A stretch of 64,000 nucleotides of DNA, taken from assembly GCA_002434305.1 (NCBI GenBank), contig DJJU01000006.1, positions 972,052 through 1,036,051 of the forward strand, written 5' to 3'. The stretch is from Alicycliphilus sp. UBA6560 (GTDB lineage Bacteria > Pseudomonadota > Gammaproteobacteria > Burkholderiales > Burkholderiaceae_C). Below the pieces are notes generated by a model that made no database searches, was not told where the DNA came from, and worked only from the letters and a program-made list of their open reading frames with translations. A program made the translations under genes and the position numbers. This document shows, one piece after another, positions 16,826 through 27,288 of this stretch (positions are counted from its first letter, which is position 1; each line of letters begins with the position of its first letter).

Positions 16826-17275
16826 GTGAAGTGCCCTTTCTGCAGCCACCCGGAGACGCAGGTCGCAGAAACCCGCGTGTCCGAGGACGGCACGCTGGTG
16901 CGCCGGCGCCGGCGCTGCGCCGCGTGCGACAAGCGCTTCACCACGTACGAGCGGCCGGAAGTCAACTTTCCGACCATCGTCAAGAAGGACGGGCGGCGCG
17001 TGGAGTACGACCGCGCCAAGCTGCTCGCGTCCTTCCAGCTGGCGCTGCGCAAGCGCCCGGTGAGCACGGTGCAGATCGACAGCGCCATTGAGCGCATCGA
17101 GGAACGGCTGCTGAACCTGGGCCAGCGCGAGATGCTGTCCAGCACGTTGGGCGAGTTGGTCATGCGCGAGCTGCAGAAGCTCGACAAGGTGGCCTACGTG
17201 CGCTTTGCCAGCGTGTACCGCAGCTTCGAGGACGTGCACGAGTTCCGCGCGCTGGTCGACGAGGTGGGCAAGTGA
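16826..17275 (+). CDS. nrdR: Transcriptional repressor NrdR
   Basis: A 149-residue regulator of ribonucleotide reductase genes. It has an N-terminal zinc ribbon (CPFC at 3-6, CAAC about 31-34) and an ATP-cone domain (PTIVKKDGRRVEYDRAKL). GTG start at 16826. The length is typical for the family. Probably co-transcribed with glyA. It binds NrdR boxes near nrd genes, none of which lie in this window. Confidence 0.97.
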   Translation: MKCPFCSHPETQVAETRVSEDGTLVRRRRRCAACDKRFTTYERPEVNFPTIVKKDGRRVEYDRAKLLASFQLALRKRPVSTVQIDSAIERIEERLLNLGQREMLSSTLGELVMRELQKLDKVAYVRFASVYRSFEDVHEFRALVDEVGK

Positions 17276-17291
17276 AGCGACTGGCGCTACG

Positions 17292-17350
17292 GTTTTAGTA
17301 GCTGCCTGCGCTTAGCTGGCGGGCGACAGAGCCGTTTTTTGCCATCATTT
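17292..17350 (+). repeat. Dispersed palindromic repeat, copy 3
   Basis: TTTTAGTAGCTGCCTGCGC, TTAGCTGGCGGGCGACAGAGCC, GTTTTTTGCC. Lies between the convergent ends of nrdR and aroC. Confidence 0.8.
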
Positions 17351-17409
17351 CACAGCACCAGGGCCGCAACTGCGGCCCTTGTCTTGTGAACTGGCCGCAA
17401 GCGCCGGTT

Positions 17410-18507
17410 TCAGCCCGCGCTGGCGGCGATGGGGCCCACGGCCTGGTGCACGTCGCCGCACTGCGCCCGGTGGCGCAGGACATGGTCCATCAGCACCAGC
17501 GCCAGCAGCGCCTCGGCGATCGGCGCGGCGCGGATGCCCACGCAGGGGTCGTGCCGCCCCTTGGTCACCACCTCCACGCTCTGGCCGTGCACGTCGATGG
17601 ACTGGCGCGGGCTGAGGATGGAACTGGTGGGCTTGATGCCGATGCTGACCTCGATGTCCTGCCCCGTGCTGATGCCGCCCAGGATGCCGCCCGCGTGGTT
17701 GCTGGCAAAGCCCTGGGGGGTGAGCGAATCGCCGTGCACCGTGCCGCGCTGCGCCGCACTGGCGAAGCCGGCGCCGATCTCCACCGCTTTCACCGCGTTC
17801 AGGCCCATCATGGCGTGGGCGATGTCCGCGTCCAGCCGGTCGTACAGGGGCTCGCCCAGGCCCACGGGCACGTTCGCCGCCTGCACGCGGATGCGCGCAC
17901 CGCAGGAGTCGCCGGCCTTGCGCAGCCGGTCCATGTAGTCCTCGTAGCGCTGCACGTCGGCGACCGGGGCGAAGAAGGGGTTGCGGGGCACGTGCTCCCA
18001 GGACTCGAAGGGAATGTCCAGTTCGCCCAGCTGCGTCATGCAGGCGCGCAGCTCGGTGCCGTATTTTTCCTTCAGCCACTTGCGCGCCACGGCGCCGGCA
18101 GCCACGGTGGGAGCCGTCAGGCGTGCGGACGAACGCCCGCCGCCGCGCGGGTCGCGCAGGCCGTACTTGTGCCAGTAGGTGTAGTCGGCGTGGCCGGGGC
18201 GAAAGCTCTGGGCGATGTCCCCGTAGTCCTTGCTGCGCTGGTCCTGGTTGCGGATCAGCAGGGCGATCGGCGTGCCGGTGGTGCGGCCCTCGTACACGCC
18301 GGACAGGATCTCCACCGCGTCGGGTTCGCGCCGCTGCGTGACATGCCGGCTGGTGCCGGGACGGCGGCGGTCCAGGTCGTGCTGGATGTCGGCCTCCGCC
18401 AGTGCCATGCCCGGCGGGCAGCCGTCGATCACGCAGCCGATGGCCGGGCCGTGGGATTCACCGAAATTGGTGACGCAAAACAGGGTGCCGAGTGTGTTGC
18501 CGCTCAT
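17410..18507 (-). CDS. aroC: Chorismate synthase
   Basis: A 365-residue enzyme making chorismate from EPSP, the last step of the shikimate pathway (needs reduced flavin). Family marks: GESHGPAIGCVIDGCPPG, GRTTGTPIALLIRN, RGGGRSSAR (with the two-Arg site), and the C-terminal GRHDPCVGIRAAPIAEA. The ATG at 18507 (MSGNTLGTLFCVTNFGESHG) is the family start; the open frame continues upstream but is not aroC. A repeat copy precedes it on the side of the CBS gene. Confidence 0.98.
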   Translation of the reverse strand: MSGNTLGTLFCVTNFGESHGPAIGCVIDGCPPGMALAEADIQHDLDRRRPGTSRHVTQRREPDAVEILSGVYEGRTTGTPIALLIRNQDQRSKDYGDIAQSFRPGHADYTYWHKYGLRDPRGGGRSSARLTAPTVAAGAVARKWLKEKYGTELRACMTQLGELDIPFESWEHVPRNPFFAPVADVQRYEDYMDRLRKAGDSCGARIRVQAANVPVGLGEPLYDRLDADIAHAMMGLNAVKAVEIGAGFASAAQRGTVHGDSLTPQGFASNHAGGILGGISTGQDIEVSIGIKPTSSILSPRQSIDVHGQSVEVVTKGRHDPCVGIRAAPIAEALLALVLMDHVLRHRAQCGDVHQAVGPIAASAG

Positions 18508-18540
18508 AGGACCGGGATTATCGCCCAGCCCCGTGCTCAT

Positions 18541-18595
18541 AAAAAGTGAGCTGCCAGCGCTTATACAGCAAGGGCTGGAGCCATCTTTGGCTATG
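18541..18595 (+). repeat. Dispersed palindromic repeat, copy 4
   Basis: AGCTGCCAGCGCTTATACAG, CAAGGGCTGGAGCC, ATCTTTGGCTATGAAA. One of the cleanest matches. Lies between the start of aroC and the end of the CBS-domain gene. Confidence 0.9.
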
Positions 18596-18605
18596 AAAGC
18601 TGCGC

Positions 18606-19070
18606 TCAGCCCGGCTGCTGCTGGCCGCTGGATTCTTCCTGCGGCCAGTCGCGGATATAGGCCTTGAGCAGCTTGTTCTCGAAGTTCTGCCCGTCCACCA
18701 CGGCCTTGGCCACGTCGTAGAAGCTGACCACGCCCATCAGCATGCGGTTTTCCATGACCGGCATGTAGCGGGCGTGGCGGCCCAGCATCATGCGTCGCAC
18801 CTCGTCCATGTCGGTCTCCAGCGTGCAGGTCAGCGGCGCGTCGTCCATGGCGGTGCGCACCAGTGTCGTGCCTAGGCTTCCTCCCTGCCGGGACAGGTGT
18901 CCAATGACCTCGCGGAAGGTGAGCATGCCCACCAGATCGCCGTGCTCCATCACCACCAGCGAGCCGATGTCTTTCTCGGCCATGGTCTGCACGGCCTGCG
19001 CCAGCGGCTCGTCGGGCGTGACGGTGTAGAGGGTGTTGCCTTTGACGCGCAGGATGTCGCTGACTTTCAT
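18606..19070 (-). CDS. CBS-domain protein
   Basis: A 154-residue protein of two CBS domains (about residues 7-60 and 75-130), starting MKVSDILRVKGNTLYTVTPD. CBS pairs bind adenine nucleotides and act as energy or ligand sensors. No other domain is attached. The ATG at 19070 matches the domain start. Divergent from the homocysteine synthase gene, 108 bp apart. The partner is unknown. Confidence 0.9.
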   Translation of the reverse strand: MKVSDILRVKGNTLYTVTPDEPLAQAVQTMAEKDIGSLVVMEHGDLVGMLTFREVIGHLSRQGGSLGTTLVRTAMDDAPLTCTLETDMDEVRRMMLGRHARYMPVMENRMLMGVVSFYDVAKAVVDGQNFENKLLKAYIRDWPQEESSGQQQPG

Positions 19071-19178
19071 GGGATGTCTCTCGGTGTCGCTTTCGGGGCA
19101 GGCAGGCGCGCCGTGCGCCGGATGCTCGCGAAAATATAGCCCACAATCCCCGGCGCATTGACCACTTTGGAGACACGG

Positions 19179-20500
<1,322 letters not shown>

Positions 20501-20501
<1 letters not shown>

Positions 20502-21307
20502 TGAACTACCAAGTCAACGGCGCCAGCGCCTACTGTTACACCGGCGGCCGGGCCTTCGACGCGGCCAAGCCCACGGTGGTCTTCATCCACGGCGTGCTGG
20601 GCGACCACAGCGTCTGGGCCTGGCAAAGCCGCTACATGGCCACGCACGGCTGGAACGTGCTGGCCGTGGACCTGCCCGGCCACGGCAGGAGCGGCGGAGA
20701 GGCGCCCCAGAGCGTCGAGCAGGCGGCGGATTTCATCGCCGGACTGCTGGACGCCGCCGGCGTGCAGCGCGCCGCACTGGTCGGGCACAGCTGGGGCTCG
20801 CTGATCGCGCTGGAGACGGCCGCGCGCCTAGGTGAGCGCATCAGCCACCTGGTGCTGGTGGGCACGGCCTACCCGATGAAGGTCTCGCCGGCGCTGATCC
20901 AGTCCTCGCAGGACACGCCCGAAGCGGCCCTGAAGATGGTCAACGTGTTCTCGCGCAGCACGCTGGCGCCTCCCACCGGGGCGGGCTTCTGGGTCTACGG
21001 CGCCGGCATGGCGCTGGGGCGGCGCGTGATGCAGGGCAACCGACAGGCCAACGTGTTCCACCGCGGCTTCGTGGCCTGCGACAGCTACGCCGGCGGCGAG
21101 GCGGCGATCGCGGCCATCCAGTGCCCGGTGCTGTTCGCCCTGGGCGCGCGCGACCAGATGACCAGCCCCAAGGCTGCCAAGGGCCTGATCGACGGTGCAC
21201 GCGCCGCCGGCAAGCAGGTCACCGTGGTGCACCTGCCCGTGGGCCACAACCAGATGACCGAAGCGCCGCACGAGACGCTGGCGGCCATCCGCGACTTTTT
21301 GAGCTAA
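20501..21307 (+). CDS. Alpha/beta hydrolase
   Basis: A 268-residue alpha/beta-fold hydrolase. Oxyanion motif HGVLGDHSVW (about residue 30), nucleophile elbow GHSWGS (Ser97), acid in GARDQM, and His in GHNQM near the end. Overlaps the homocysteine synthase stop (TGATG), so probably co-translated. This pairing with a MetY-type enzyme could mean a homoserine acyl-related hydrolase, but no substrate can be assigned. Confidence 0.88.
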
Positions 21308-21366
21308 GCCAAATCAGCCGCCAGCGCTTGTACTACGGTCGCTGGCAGCTCCTTTTTTAATAGCAA
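21308..21366 (-). repeat. Dispersed palindromic repeat, copy 5
   Basis: Reverse orientation. CAGCCGCCAGCGCTTG, then CGCTGGCAGCTCC, a run of T, and AATAGC. Sits between the convergent ends of the hydrolase and HAD genes. Confidence 0.85.
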
Positions 21367-21398
21367 ACCGGGTGGCAGCGATGGCTGGCGCCGCGGCG

Positions 21399-22109
21399 CT
21401 ACCGCAGCAGCTGGCACAGGGCGCCGAGGCTGGCCACCGTGGCGTGCGGTGCGGGGCCGCCATGCGTCCAGGCCGCGCCGGTGGTGTTCAGCCAGGCGGC
21501 CTGCAGGCCGGCGTCCAGCGCGCCGCGCGTGTCCAGCAGCGCATCGTCGCCCACGTGCAGCACCGCGCCGGGCGCCACGCCCGCGGCCCGCGCACCGGCG
21601 TGGAAGATGCGCGCGTCGGGCTTGGCCACGCCCAGCACCGTGGCGCTCAGGCTGTCCTTGAAGTACCGGCCGATGCCGATGCGGTGCACGTCGGCGTTGC
21701 CGTTGGACACCGCCACCACCGGGTAGCGCGCGGCCAGGAACTCCAGCGCGTGCAGCGCGTCGTCGAACAGCTCCACGCGCTGGCGCTCGGCGAAGAAGCA
21801 ATCGAACGCCGGCTCGGCCAGCGCCGGGTCGTCGCCCGCCTGCGTGAGCGCCAGGCGGATGGACTCGCGCCGCAGCCCGCTCAGGTCGTGGCGCAGGTCG
21901 GGGCGCCCGGCCTCCACCTGCACGCGCAGCGCACGCAGGGCCGGCGCATCGGCGAACAGCGCCGCCGTGCCCGGCGCGTGCACGGCCAGCCAGCCGGCCA
22001 GCGCCGCTTCGGCGCGGCGGATGGTGGGCCACACGGGCCACAGGGTGTCGTCCAGGTCCAGGGTGATGGCGCGGATGCGCGCCAGGTCCAGCGTATGGGT
22101 CTTCGTCAT
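21399..22109 (-). CDS. HAD-family hydrolase
   Basis: A 236-residue haloacid-dehalogenase-fold phosphatase: motif I DLDDTLW (nucleophile Asp18, acid Asp20), motif II VSNGN, Lys in GVAKPDARIF, motif IV HVGDD. A cap domain lies between about residues 30 and 110. Substrate unknown (a small phosphate ester is typical). Divergent from hemH with only 26 bp between the start codons, so the two promoters must overlap the genes or be very compact. Confidence 0.9.
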   Translation of the reverse strand: MTKTHTLDLARIRAITLDLDDTLWPVWPTIRRAEAALAGWLAVHAPGTAALFADAPALRALRVQVEAGRPDLRHDLSGLRRESIRLALTQAGDDPALAEPAFDCFFAERQRVELFDDALHALEFLAARYPVVAVSNGNADVHRIGIGRYFKDSLSATVLGVAKPDARIFHAGARAAGVAPGAVLHVGDDALLDTRGALDAGLQAAWLNTTGAAWTHGGPAPHATVASLGALCQLLR

Positions 22110-22135
22110 GGCGCGGCCAAGGATAATCGCCGCCC

Positions 22136-23137
22136 ATGCCTTCTTCCGATACCGCCATCTTGCTGTGCAACCTGGGCACGCCCGATGCGCCCACGGCGCC
22201 GGCGCTGCGCCGCTACCTGGCGCAGTTTTTGGGCGACCCGCGCGTGGTCGAGATTCCGCGCCTCGTGTGGCTGCCCATCCTGCACGGGATCATCCTGCGC
22301 ATCCGGCCCGCCAAGTCGGCCGCCAAGTACGCGACCATCTGGACGCCCGAGGGCTCGCCCCTGGCCGTGTGGACGGCCAAGCAGGCGCTGATGCTGCGCG
22401 GCTGGCTGGGCGAGGCCGGGCACGCCGTGCGCGTGCAGCACGCCATGCGCTACGGCCAGCCCGCCATTGGCGCGCAGCTGCAGGCGCTGCAGGACGCCGG
22501 TGTGCAGCGCGTGCTGGTGCTGCCCCTGTACCCGCAATACTCCAGCACCACCACGGCCAGCCTGTTCGACGATGTGGCCGCCTGGGTCAAGCGCGCGCGC
22601 GTCTATCCCGAGCTGCGCTTCGTCAACGGCTACCACGACCACCCCGGCTACATCGGCGCGCTGGCAGACAGCGTGCGCGCCCACTGGCAGCGCGAAGGTG
22701 GGCCGGCCGAGCGCCTGGTGATGAGCTTTCACGGCATCCCCGAGCGCAACGTGCGCCTGGGCGACCCCTATGCCGACCAGTGCCGCACCACGGCGCGGCT
22801 GCTGGCGCAGGCGCTGGGCTTGACCGAGCAGCAGTGGCAGATCACCTTCCAATCGCGCTTCGGCAAGGCGCGCTGGCTGGAGCCCTACACCGAGCCCACG
22901 CTGGTCGCCCTCGCCCAGGCCGGCACGCGCCGCGTGGATGTGATGTGCCCCGGCTTCACCGGCGACTGCCTGGAGACGCTGGAGGAGATCAACCAGGAGG
23001 CGCGCCACGCCTTCATGGAGGCGGGCGGCAAGGAATTCCGCTACATCCCCTGCCTGAACGACGACCACGCGTGGCTCACCGCCCTGAGCCAGATCGCCCA
23101 GCAGCACCTGACCGGTTGGCCGACGGCGTCACTCTGA
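22136..23137 (+). CDS. hemH: Ferrochelatase
   Basis: A 333-residue enzyme that inserts iron into protoporphyrin IX, the last step of haem synthesis. Family marks: LLCNLGTPDAPT, VLVLPLYPQYSSTTT, the metal-site His in MSFHGIPERN, QSRFGKARWLEPYT, and CPGFTGDCLETLEEI. Normal bacterial length; membrane associated in the family. ATG at 22136. Confidence 0.98.
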   Translation: MPSSDTAILLCNLGTPDAPTAPALRRYLAQFLGDPRVVEIPRLVWLPILHGIILRIRPAKSAAKYATIWTPEGSPLAVWTAKQALMLRGWLGEAGHAVRVQHAMRYGQPAIGAQLQALQDAGVQRVLVLPLYPQYSSTTTASLFDDVAAWVKRARVYPELRFVNGYHDHPGYIGALADSVRAHWQREGGPAERLVMSFHGIPERNVRLGDPYADQCRTTARLLAQALGLTEQQWQITFQSRFGKARWLEPYTEPTLVALAQAGTRRVDVMCPGFTGDCLETLEEINQEARHAFMEAGGKEFRYIPCLNDDHAWLTALSQIAQQHLTGWPTASL

Positions 23138-23169
23138 CCGCCTGGGCGTCGCCAGCAGGGCAGTGCGGA

Positions 23170-23235
23170 AAAATAATAGGCAAATCGGGCTCCAGGCCTT
23201 ACCACATAAGCGCTGGCAGCTCCCGATTCAATAGC
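23170..23235 (-). repeat. Dispersed palindromic repeat, copy 6
   Basis: Reverse orientation. CAAATCGGGCTCCAGGCCTT, CATAAGCGCTGGCAGCTCC, GATTCAATAGC. Lies between the convergent ends of hemH and tctA. Confidence 0.9.
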
Positions 23236-23242
23236 GACTCGC

Positions 23243-24760
23243 TCAGCCGGCCGCGCTGCGCATCCGGCGCTCGGCCCAACGGCGCAGCACGCGCGGCACG
23301 ATGAGCACGGCCAACACGATGACCAGCAGCGTCGCCGACATGGGCCGCTGCAGGAAGACCCACCAGCTGCCCTCGCCGATGGCCACGGCGTTGCGCATCT
23401 GCGCCTCCGCCAAGGGCCCCAGGATCATGCCGACGACCACCGGCGCGGTGGGAAAGTCATAGCGCCGCATCAGCACGCCCAGCAGGCCGATGGCGTACAG
23501 CAGGAACAGATCGAACGTGCTCTGGCGCATGCCGTACGCGCCCACGGTGGCGAAGATCAGGATGCCGGCGTACAGCTGCGGGCGCGGGATCTTCAGCAGC
23601 TTGACCCACATGCCCACCATGGGCAGGTTCAACACCAGCAGCATCAGGTTGCCGATGTACAGCGACGCAATCAGCGCCCACACCAGCGTGGCCGAGCTGG
23701 TAAACAGCTGCGGACCCGGGTTGATGCCGTAATTCTGAAAGGCCCCCAGCAGCACGGCCGTGGTGTTGCTGGTGGGGATGCCCAGCGTCAACAGCGGAAT
23801 CAGCGCCGCCGTCACCGTGGCGTTGTTGGCCGCTTCCGGCCCGGCCACGCCCTCGATGGCGCCGGCGCTGCCGAACTCGGCGCGGTCCTCGCCCTTGGCC
23901 AGCTTCTTCTCGACCGCGTAGCTCAGGAAGGTGGGGATCTCCGTGCCCCCGGCCGGGATGCAGCCGAACGGCGTGCCGATGGCCGTGCCGCGCAGCCAGG
24001 CGGGCACCGAGCGCTTCCAGTCGCGCTGCGTCATGTGCACGCGGCCCATGGCGTTGCGCGACTCCTGCACGCGGCCCTCGTACAGCGCCGCGTACAGCAC
24101 CTCGGCCACGGCGAACAGGCCCACGGCCACCAGCACGATGTCGATGCCGTCCAGCAGTTCCATCTTGCCGCCGGTGTAGCGCGCCGCACCCGTGATCTGG
24201 TCCATGCCCACGCAGCCCAGCGCCAGGCCGACGAACAGCGCCACCATGCCGCGCAGGCTGCTCTGGCCCAGCACGGCGCTCACCGTGGTGAAGGCCAGCA
24301 CCATCAGCATGAAATATTCGGGCGGCCCGAGGCGCACGGCGAAGTCGGCCACCGCCGGGGCGAACAGCGTGACCACCACCGTGGCGACGGTGCCGGCCAC
24401 GAACGAGCCGATGGCCGACGTGGCCAGCGCCGCGCCGGCGCGCCCGCTCTTGGCCATCTTGTTGCCCTCCATGGCCGTGACCATGCTGGCCGTCTCGCCG
24501 GGCGTGTTCAGCAGGATGGAGGTGGTCGAGCCGCCGTACATCGCGCCGTAGTAGATGCCGGCGAAAAAGATCATCGAGGCCGTGACCTCGACCTTGGCCG
24601 TGATGGGCAGCAGCATGGCCACGGCCACCGCCGGGCCGATGCCGGGCAGCACGCCCACGGCCGTGCCCAGGGCGCAGCCCACCAGCGCCCACAGCAAATT
24701 GACCGGCGTGGCGGCGGTGGCAAAGCCGGCCAGCAGCGCGTCGAAGATTTCCATGCCCAT
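23243..24760 (-). CDS. tctA: Tripartite tricarboxylate transporter permease TctA
   Basis: A 505-residue large membrane subunit with about 10-12 hydrophobic segments. Family marks: GVLPGIGPAVAVAMLLPIT, GIYYGAMYGGSTTSILLNTPG, and LLTLGIPTSNTTAVLLGAF. Imports a carboxylate across the inner membrane together with TctB and the periplasmic binder TctC. The ATG at 24760 overlaps the tctB stop (TGATG); a GTG at 24769 is also possible. Last gene of tctCBA. Confidence 0.94.
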   Translation of the reverse strand: MGMEIFDALLAGFATAATPVNLLWALVGCALGTAVGVLPGIGPAVAVAMLLPITAKVEVTASMIFFAGIYYGAMYGGSTTSILLNTPGETASMVTAMEGNKMAKSGRAGAALATSAIGSFVAGTVATVVVTLFAPAVADFAVRLGPPEYFMLMVLAFTTVSAVLGQSSLRGMVALFVGLALGCVGMDQITGAARYTGGKMELLDGIDIVLVAVGLFAVAEVLYAALYEGRVQESRNAMGRVHMTQRDWKRSVPAWLRGTAIGTPFGCIPAGGTEIPTFLSYAVEKKLAKGEDRAEFGSAGAIEGVAGPEAANNATVTAALIPLLTLGIPTSNTTAVLLGAFQNYGINPGPQLFTSSATLVWALIASLYIGNLMLLVLNLPMVGMWVKLLKIPRPQLYAGILIFATVGAYGMRQSTFDLFLLYAIGLLGVLMRRYDFPTAPVVVGMILGPLAEAQMRNAVAIGEGSWWVFLQRPMSATLLVIVLAVLIVPRVLRRWAERRMRSAAG

Positions 24761-25317
24761 CACAGCCACCCCGTGTTCGTGAGCCCCGGCAGGCCGATGG
24801 CCAGGAATTGGGTGAAGGCCCAGAACACCGGCGCGGCGATGGCCAGGCCCGCCAGCACATCCACCAGCAGCACGCGGGGCGACAGCGTGCGCGCATCACC
24901 CTGGGCGCGGCGCAGGCCCTGCACCGCCAGGGCGTAGCACAGCGCGCAGCCCAGGATGAAGCCGATCTCCGTGATCAGCGCCGCGTTCAGCAGCAGCCCG
25001 CTTGAGACCCAGGCGAATCGCCCCCAGTGCCCGCGCGCGCTGCCGCCCGGGTCCTGCGCGTGGCGGTAGCCGCCGGACAGCGCCTCGCGCACCAGCAGCA
25101 CGCCGCACAGCCCCAGCACCGCCGCGCACAGCCAGGGTACGAAGTTGGGGCCCACGCCGCCATAGCCGGCGGTGCCGGGGATCTGCAGCGCGCCCACGGC
25201 CAGGCCCGCCGCGACCAGGACCACGGCCACGCCCACGGTGGCCTGCCAGCGGGCGGACGGAATTGCCGAAGGCGCCACGCCGGCCGCGTCGCCGTCGCTG
25301 GAGGAGATTTCAGTCAT
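24760..25317 (-). CDS. tctB: Tripartite tricarboxylate transporter small subunit TctB
   Basis: A 185-residue membrane protein with four hydrophobic segments (about 27-47, 62-80, 104-130, 150-175), as expected for TctB. Its stop overlaps the tctA start. Between it and tctC lie about 118 bp holding a copy of the dispersed repeat. Confidence 0.9.
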   Translation of the reverse strand: MTEISSSDGDAAGVAPSAIPSARWQATVGVAVVLVAAGLAVGALQIPGTAGYGGVGPNFVPWLCAAVLGLCGVLLVREALSGGYRHAQDPGGSARGHWGRFAWVSSGLLLNAALITEIGFILGCALCYALAVQGLRRAQGDARTLSPRVLLVDVLAGLAIAAPVFWAFTQFLAIGLPGLTNTGWL

Positions 25318-25361
25318 CAGGACACACCCCGCACGGGCTGCCGGCGCCGCGGCAAGAATTC

Positions 25362-25425
25362 AAGCCAAAACCGGCTCAAACCCTTGCTGTACAAGCGCAA
25401 GCAGCTCATCTATCAATAGCAAAAA
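25362..25425 (-). repeat. Dispersed palindromic repeat, copy 7 (inside tct operon)
   Basis: Reverse orientation. AGCCAAAACCGGCTC, AAACCCTTGCTGTACAAGCG, CAAGCAGCTC, ATCAATAGC. Lies between tctC and tctB, where it could form a hairpin in the operon transcript. Confidence 0.88.
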
Positions 25426-25435
25426 GGCCGACGCT

Positions 25436-26395
25436 TCAGACCATGCCCGACTTGACCATAGTGGCGCGCAGGCTGGCGAACTCGGCGTCCACGAACTCGG
25501 CGAAGGCGTCGCCCGCCAGCCAGGCCGGCGTCCAGTCGTTCTTCTCCAGCGCCTCCGCCCAGGCAGCGCTCTTGGTGGCCTTTTGCACCATGGCCACCAG
25601 CGCGTCGCGCTGGGCCCGGGTGATGCCCGGCGCGCCGTACACACCGCGCCAGTTGCCGATCTCCACGTTGATGCCCTGCTCCTTCAGGGTGGGCACGTCC
25701 ACACCCTTCAGGCGCTGGCCCGACGTCACGCCAATGGGGCGCATCTTGCCGGCGGCGATGTATTCGGAGAACTCGCTGTAGCCGCTGCCGCCCACGGTGA
25801 CGTTGCCGCCCAGGATGGCGGCCGTCGCCTCCCCGCCCCCGCGGAAGGCCACGTAGTTGATTTTGGCCGGGTCCACGCCCACCTCGCGGGCGATCATGGC
25901 GGCGGCGATGTGCTCGGTGGAGCCGCGCGAGCCGCCGCCCCACTTCACGCTGCCGGGGTCTTTCTTGAGCTGGGCGACCACGTCGGCCATGGTCTTGAAG
26001 GGCGAGCTGGCGGGCAGCACGAAGACGTTGTATTCGCTGGTCAGGCGTGCGATCGGCGTGACGCGGTCCAGGCCCACCGGCGGCTTGGCCGTGATGATGC
26101 CGCCCAGCATCACCGCGCCCATGACCATCAGCGCGTTAGGGTCGCCCTTGCTGGCGTTGGCGAACTGCGCCAGGCCGATGGCGCCGGCCGCGCCGCCCTT
26201 GTTCTCGTACGTGACGGACGAGGCCACGCCCGCGTCCTGCAGCGCCTTGCCCAGGGCGCGGCCGGTGCTGTCCCAGCCGCCGCCGGGGTTGGCCGGCAGC
26301 ATCATCTTGATGGCCACGGCGGCCTGGGCCGACAGCGGCAGGCTGCCGGCAGCGGCCAGGGCGGCCAGGGACTTGAGGAAGGTATCGCGGCGCAT
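25436..26395 (-). CDS. tctC: Tripartite tricarboxylate transporter substrate-binding protein TctC
   Basis: A 319-residue periplasmic binding protein with an N-terminal signal peptide (MRRDTFLKSLAALAAAGSLP...AQA). Marks of the Bug/TctC family: PANPGGGWDSTGRAL, NKGGAAGAIG, and GVTSGQRLKGVDVPTLKEQG. Binds the carboxylate for TctAB; the ligand (citrate or another acid) cannot be told. First gene of tctCBA and divergent from tctDE (144 bp gap), the usual regulated arrangement. Confidence 0.93.
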   Translation of the reverse strand: MRRDTFLKSLAALAAAGSLPLSAQAAVAIKMMLPANPGGGWDSTGRALGKALQDAGVASSVTYENKGGAAGAIGLAQFANASKGDPNALMVMGAVMLGGIITAKPPVGLDRVTPIARLTSEYNVFVLPASSPFKTMADVVAQLKKDPGSVKWGGGSRGSTEHIAAAMIAREVGVDPAKINYVAFRGGGEATAAILGGNVTVGGSGYSEFSEYIAAGKMRPIGVTSGQRLKGVDVPTLKEQGINVEIGNWRGVYGAPGITRAQRDALVAMVQKATKSAAWAEALEKNDWTPAWLAGDAFAEFVDAEFASLRATMVKSGMV

Positions 26396-26539
26396 GGTGG
26401 TGTCTCCTTACCTGGTTGGAATCGCCATGAAAACAGCAAACGCCGCGATCATGCGCACGCAAGCTGTCAAACGGCTGTCCGGCACACCAGGGTTAACACC
26501 GGGTCCGGCGCCCTGCCTGAACGGCTTTCTAATCGCCCG

Positions 26540-27226
26540 ATGCAACTGCTGCTTGTCGAAGACGACGCCACCATGCGGTCCACGCTGCAGCGCTCGCTGG
26601 CGCGCCGCGGCATGGCCGTGACGGCCCTGGGCGACGGCCGCGATGCGCTGGCCCAGTGGCGCGCCCAGCCGCCCGACGCCGTGGTGCTGGACCTGACCCT
26701 GCCCGGCCTGGACGGCCTACAGGTGCTGCAGCAGGCGCGCGCCGGCGGCCTGCGCACCCCCGTGCTGCTGCTGACCGCACGCGGCACCGTGGGCGACCGC
26801 GTGCTGGGCCTGAACGCGGGCGCCGACGACTACCTGCCCAAGCCCTTCGACCTGGACGAACTGGAGGCCCGCCTGCGCGCCCTGCTGCGCCGCAGCGGCG
26901 ACGCGCCATCGCCCGCCCTGCCCGCCGGCGCCCCGGCGCTGGGCGCCCTGCGCTGCGACCGGGGCAGCGGCGCCATCTACGTGCATGGCGAGCCCCTGGA
27001 CCTGACGCCGCGCGAACTGGCGCTGCTGCGCGCCCTGCTGGCCCAGCCCGGGCGCGCCGTGGCCAAGGAGCGGCTGTACGAGCTGGTCTTTCCCGGCCAG
27101 AGCGAGGTGCAGTACGAGGCCATCGAGGTGGTGGTCTACCGCGTGCGCAAGAAGCTGGCCGGCACCGGCGTGGCACTGATGACGCTGCGCGGCCTGGGCT
27201 ATCTTTTGAAGGCGCAGCAGGCGTGA
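26540..27226 (+). CDS. tctD: Response regulator TctD-like (OmpR family)
   Basis: A 228-residue regulator: receiver domain (about 1-115) with phospho-acceptor Asp51 in VVLDLTLPG, Lys in LPKPFDLDEL, and a C-terminal winged-helix OmpR domain (about 130-225, DLTPRELALLRALL). Divergent from tctC and followed by a kinase gene, which fits control of tctCBA by its substrate. The ATG at 26540 gives a start at the receiver domain (MQLLLVEDD). TctD name by context. Confidence 0.9.
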   Translation: MQLLLVEDDATMRSTLQRSLARRGMAVTALGDGRDALAQWRAQPPDAVVLDLTLPGLDGLQVLQQARAGGLRTPVLLLTARGTVGDRVLGLNAGADDYLPKPFDLDELEARLRALLRRSGDAPSPALPAGAPALGALRCDRGSGAIYVHGEPLDLTPRELALLRALLAQPGRAVAKERLYELVFPGQSEVQYEAIEVVVYRVRKKLAGTGVALMTLRGLGYLLKAQQA

Positions 27227-27288
27227 GCGCCCGCCCGGCCGTTCCGAAGGGCGCTTGCACCGCAGGCGAAGCCGAAGGTGTCATCCCA

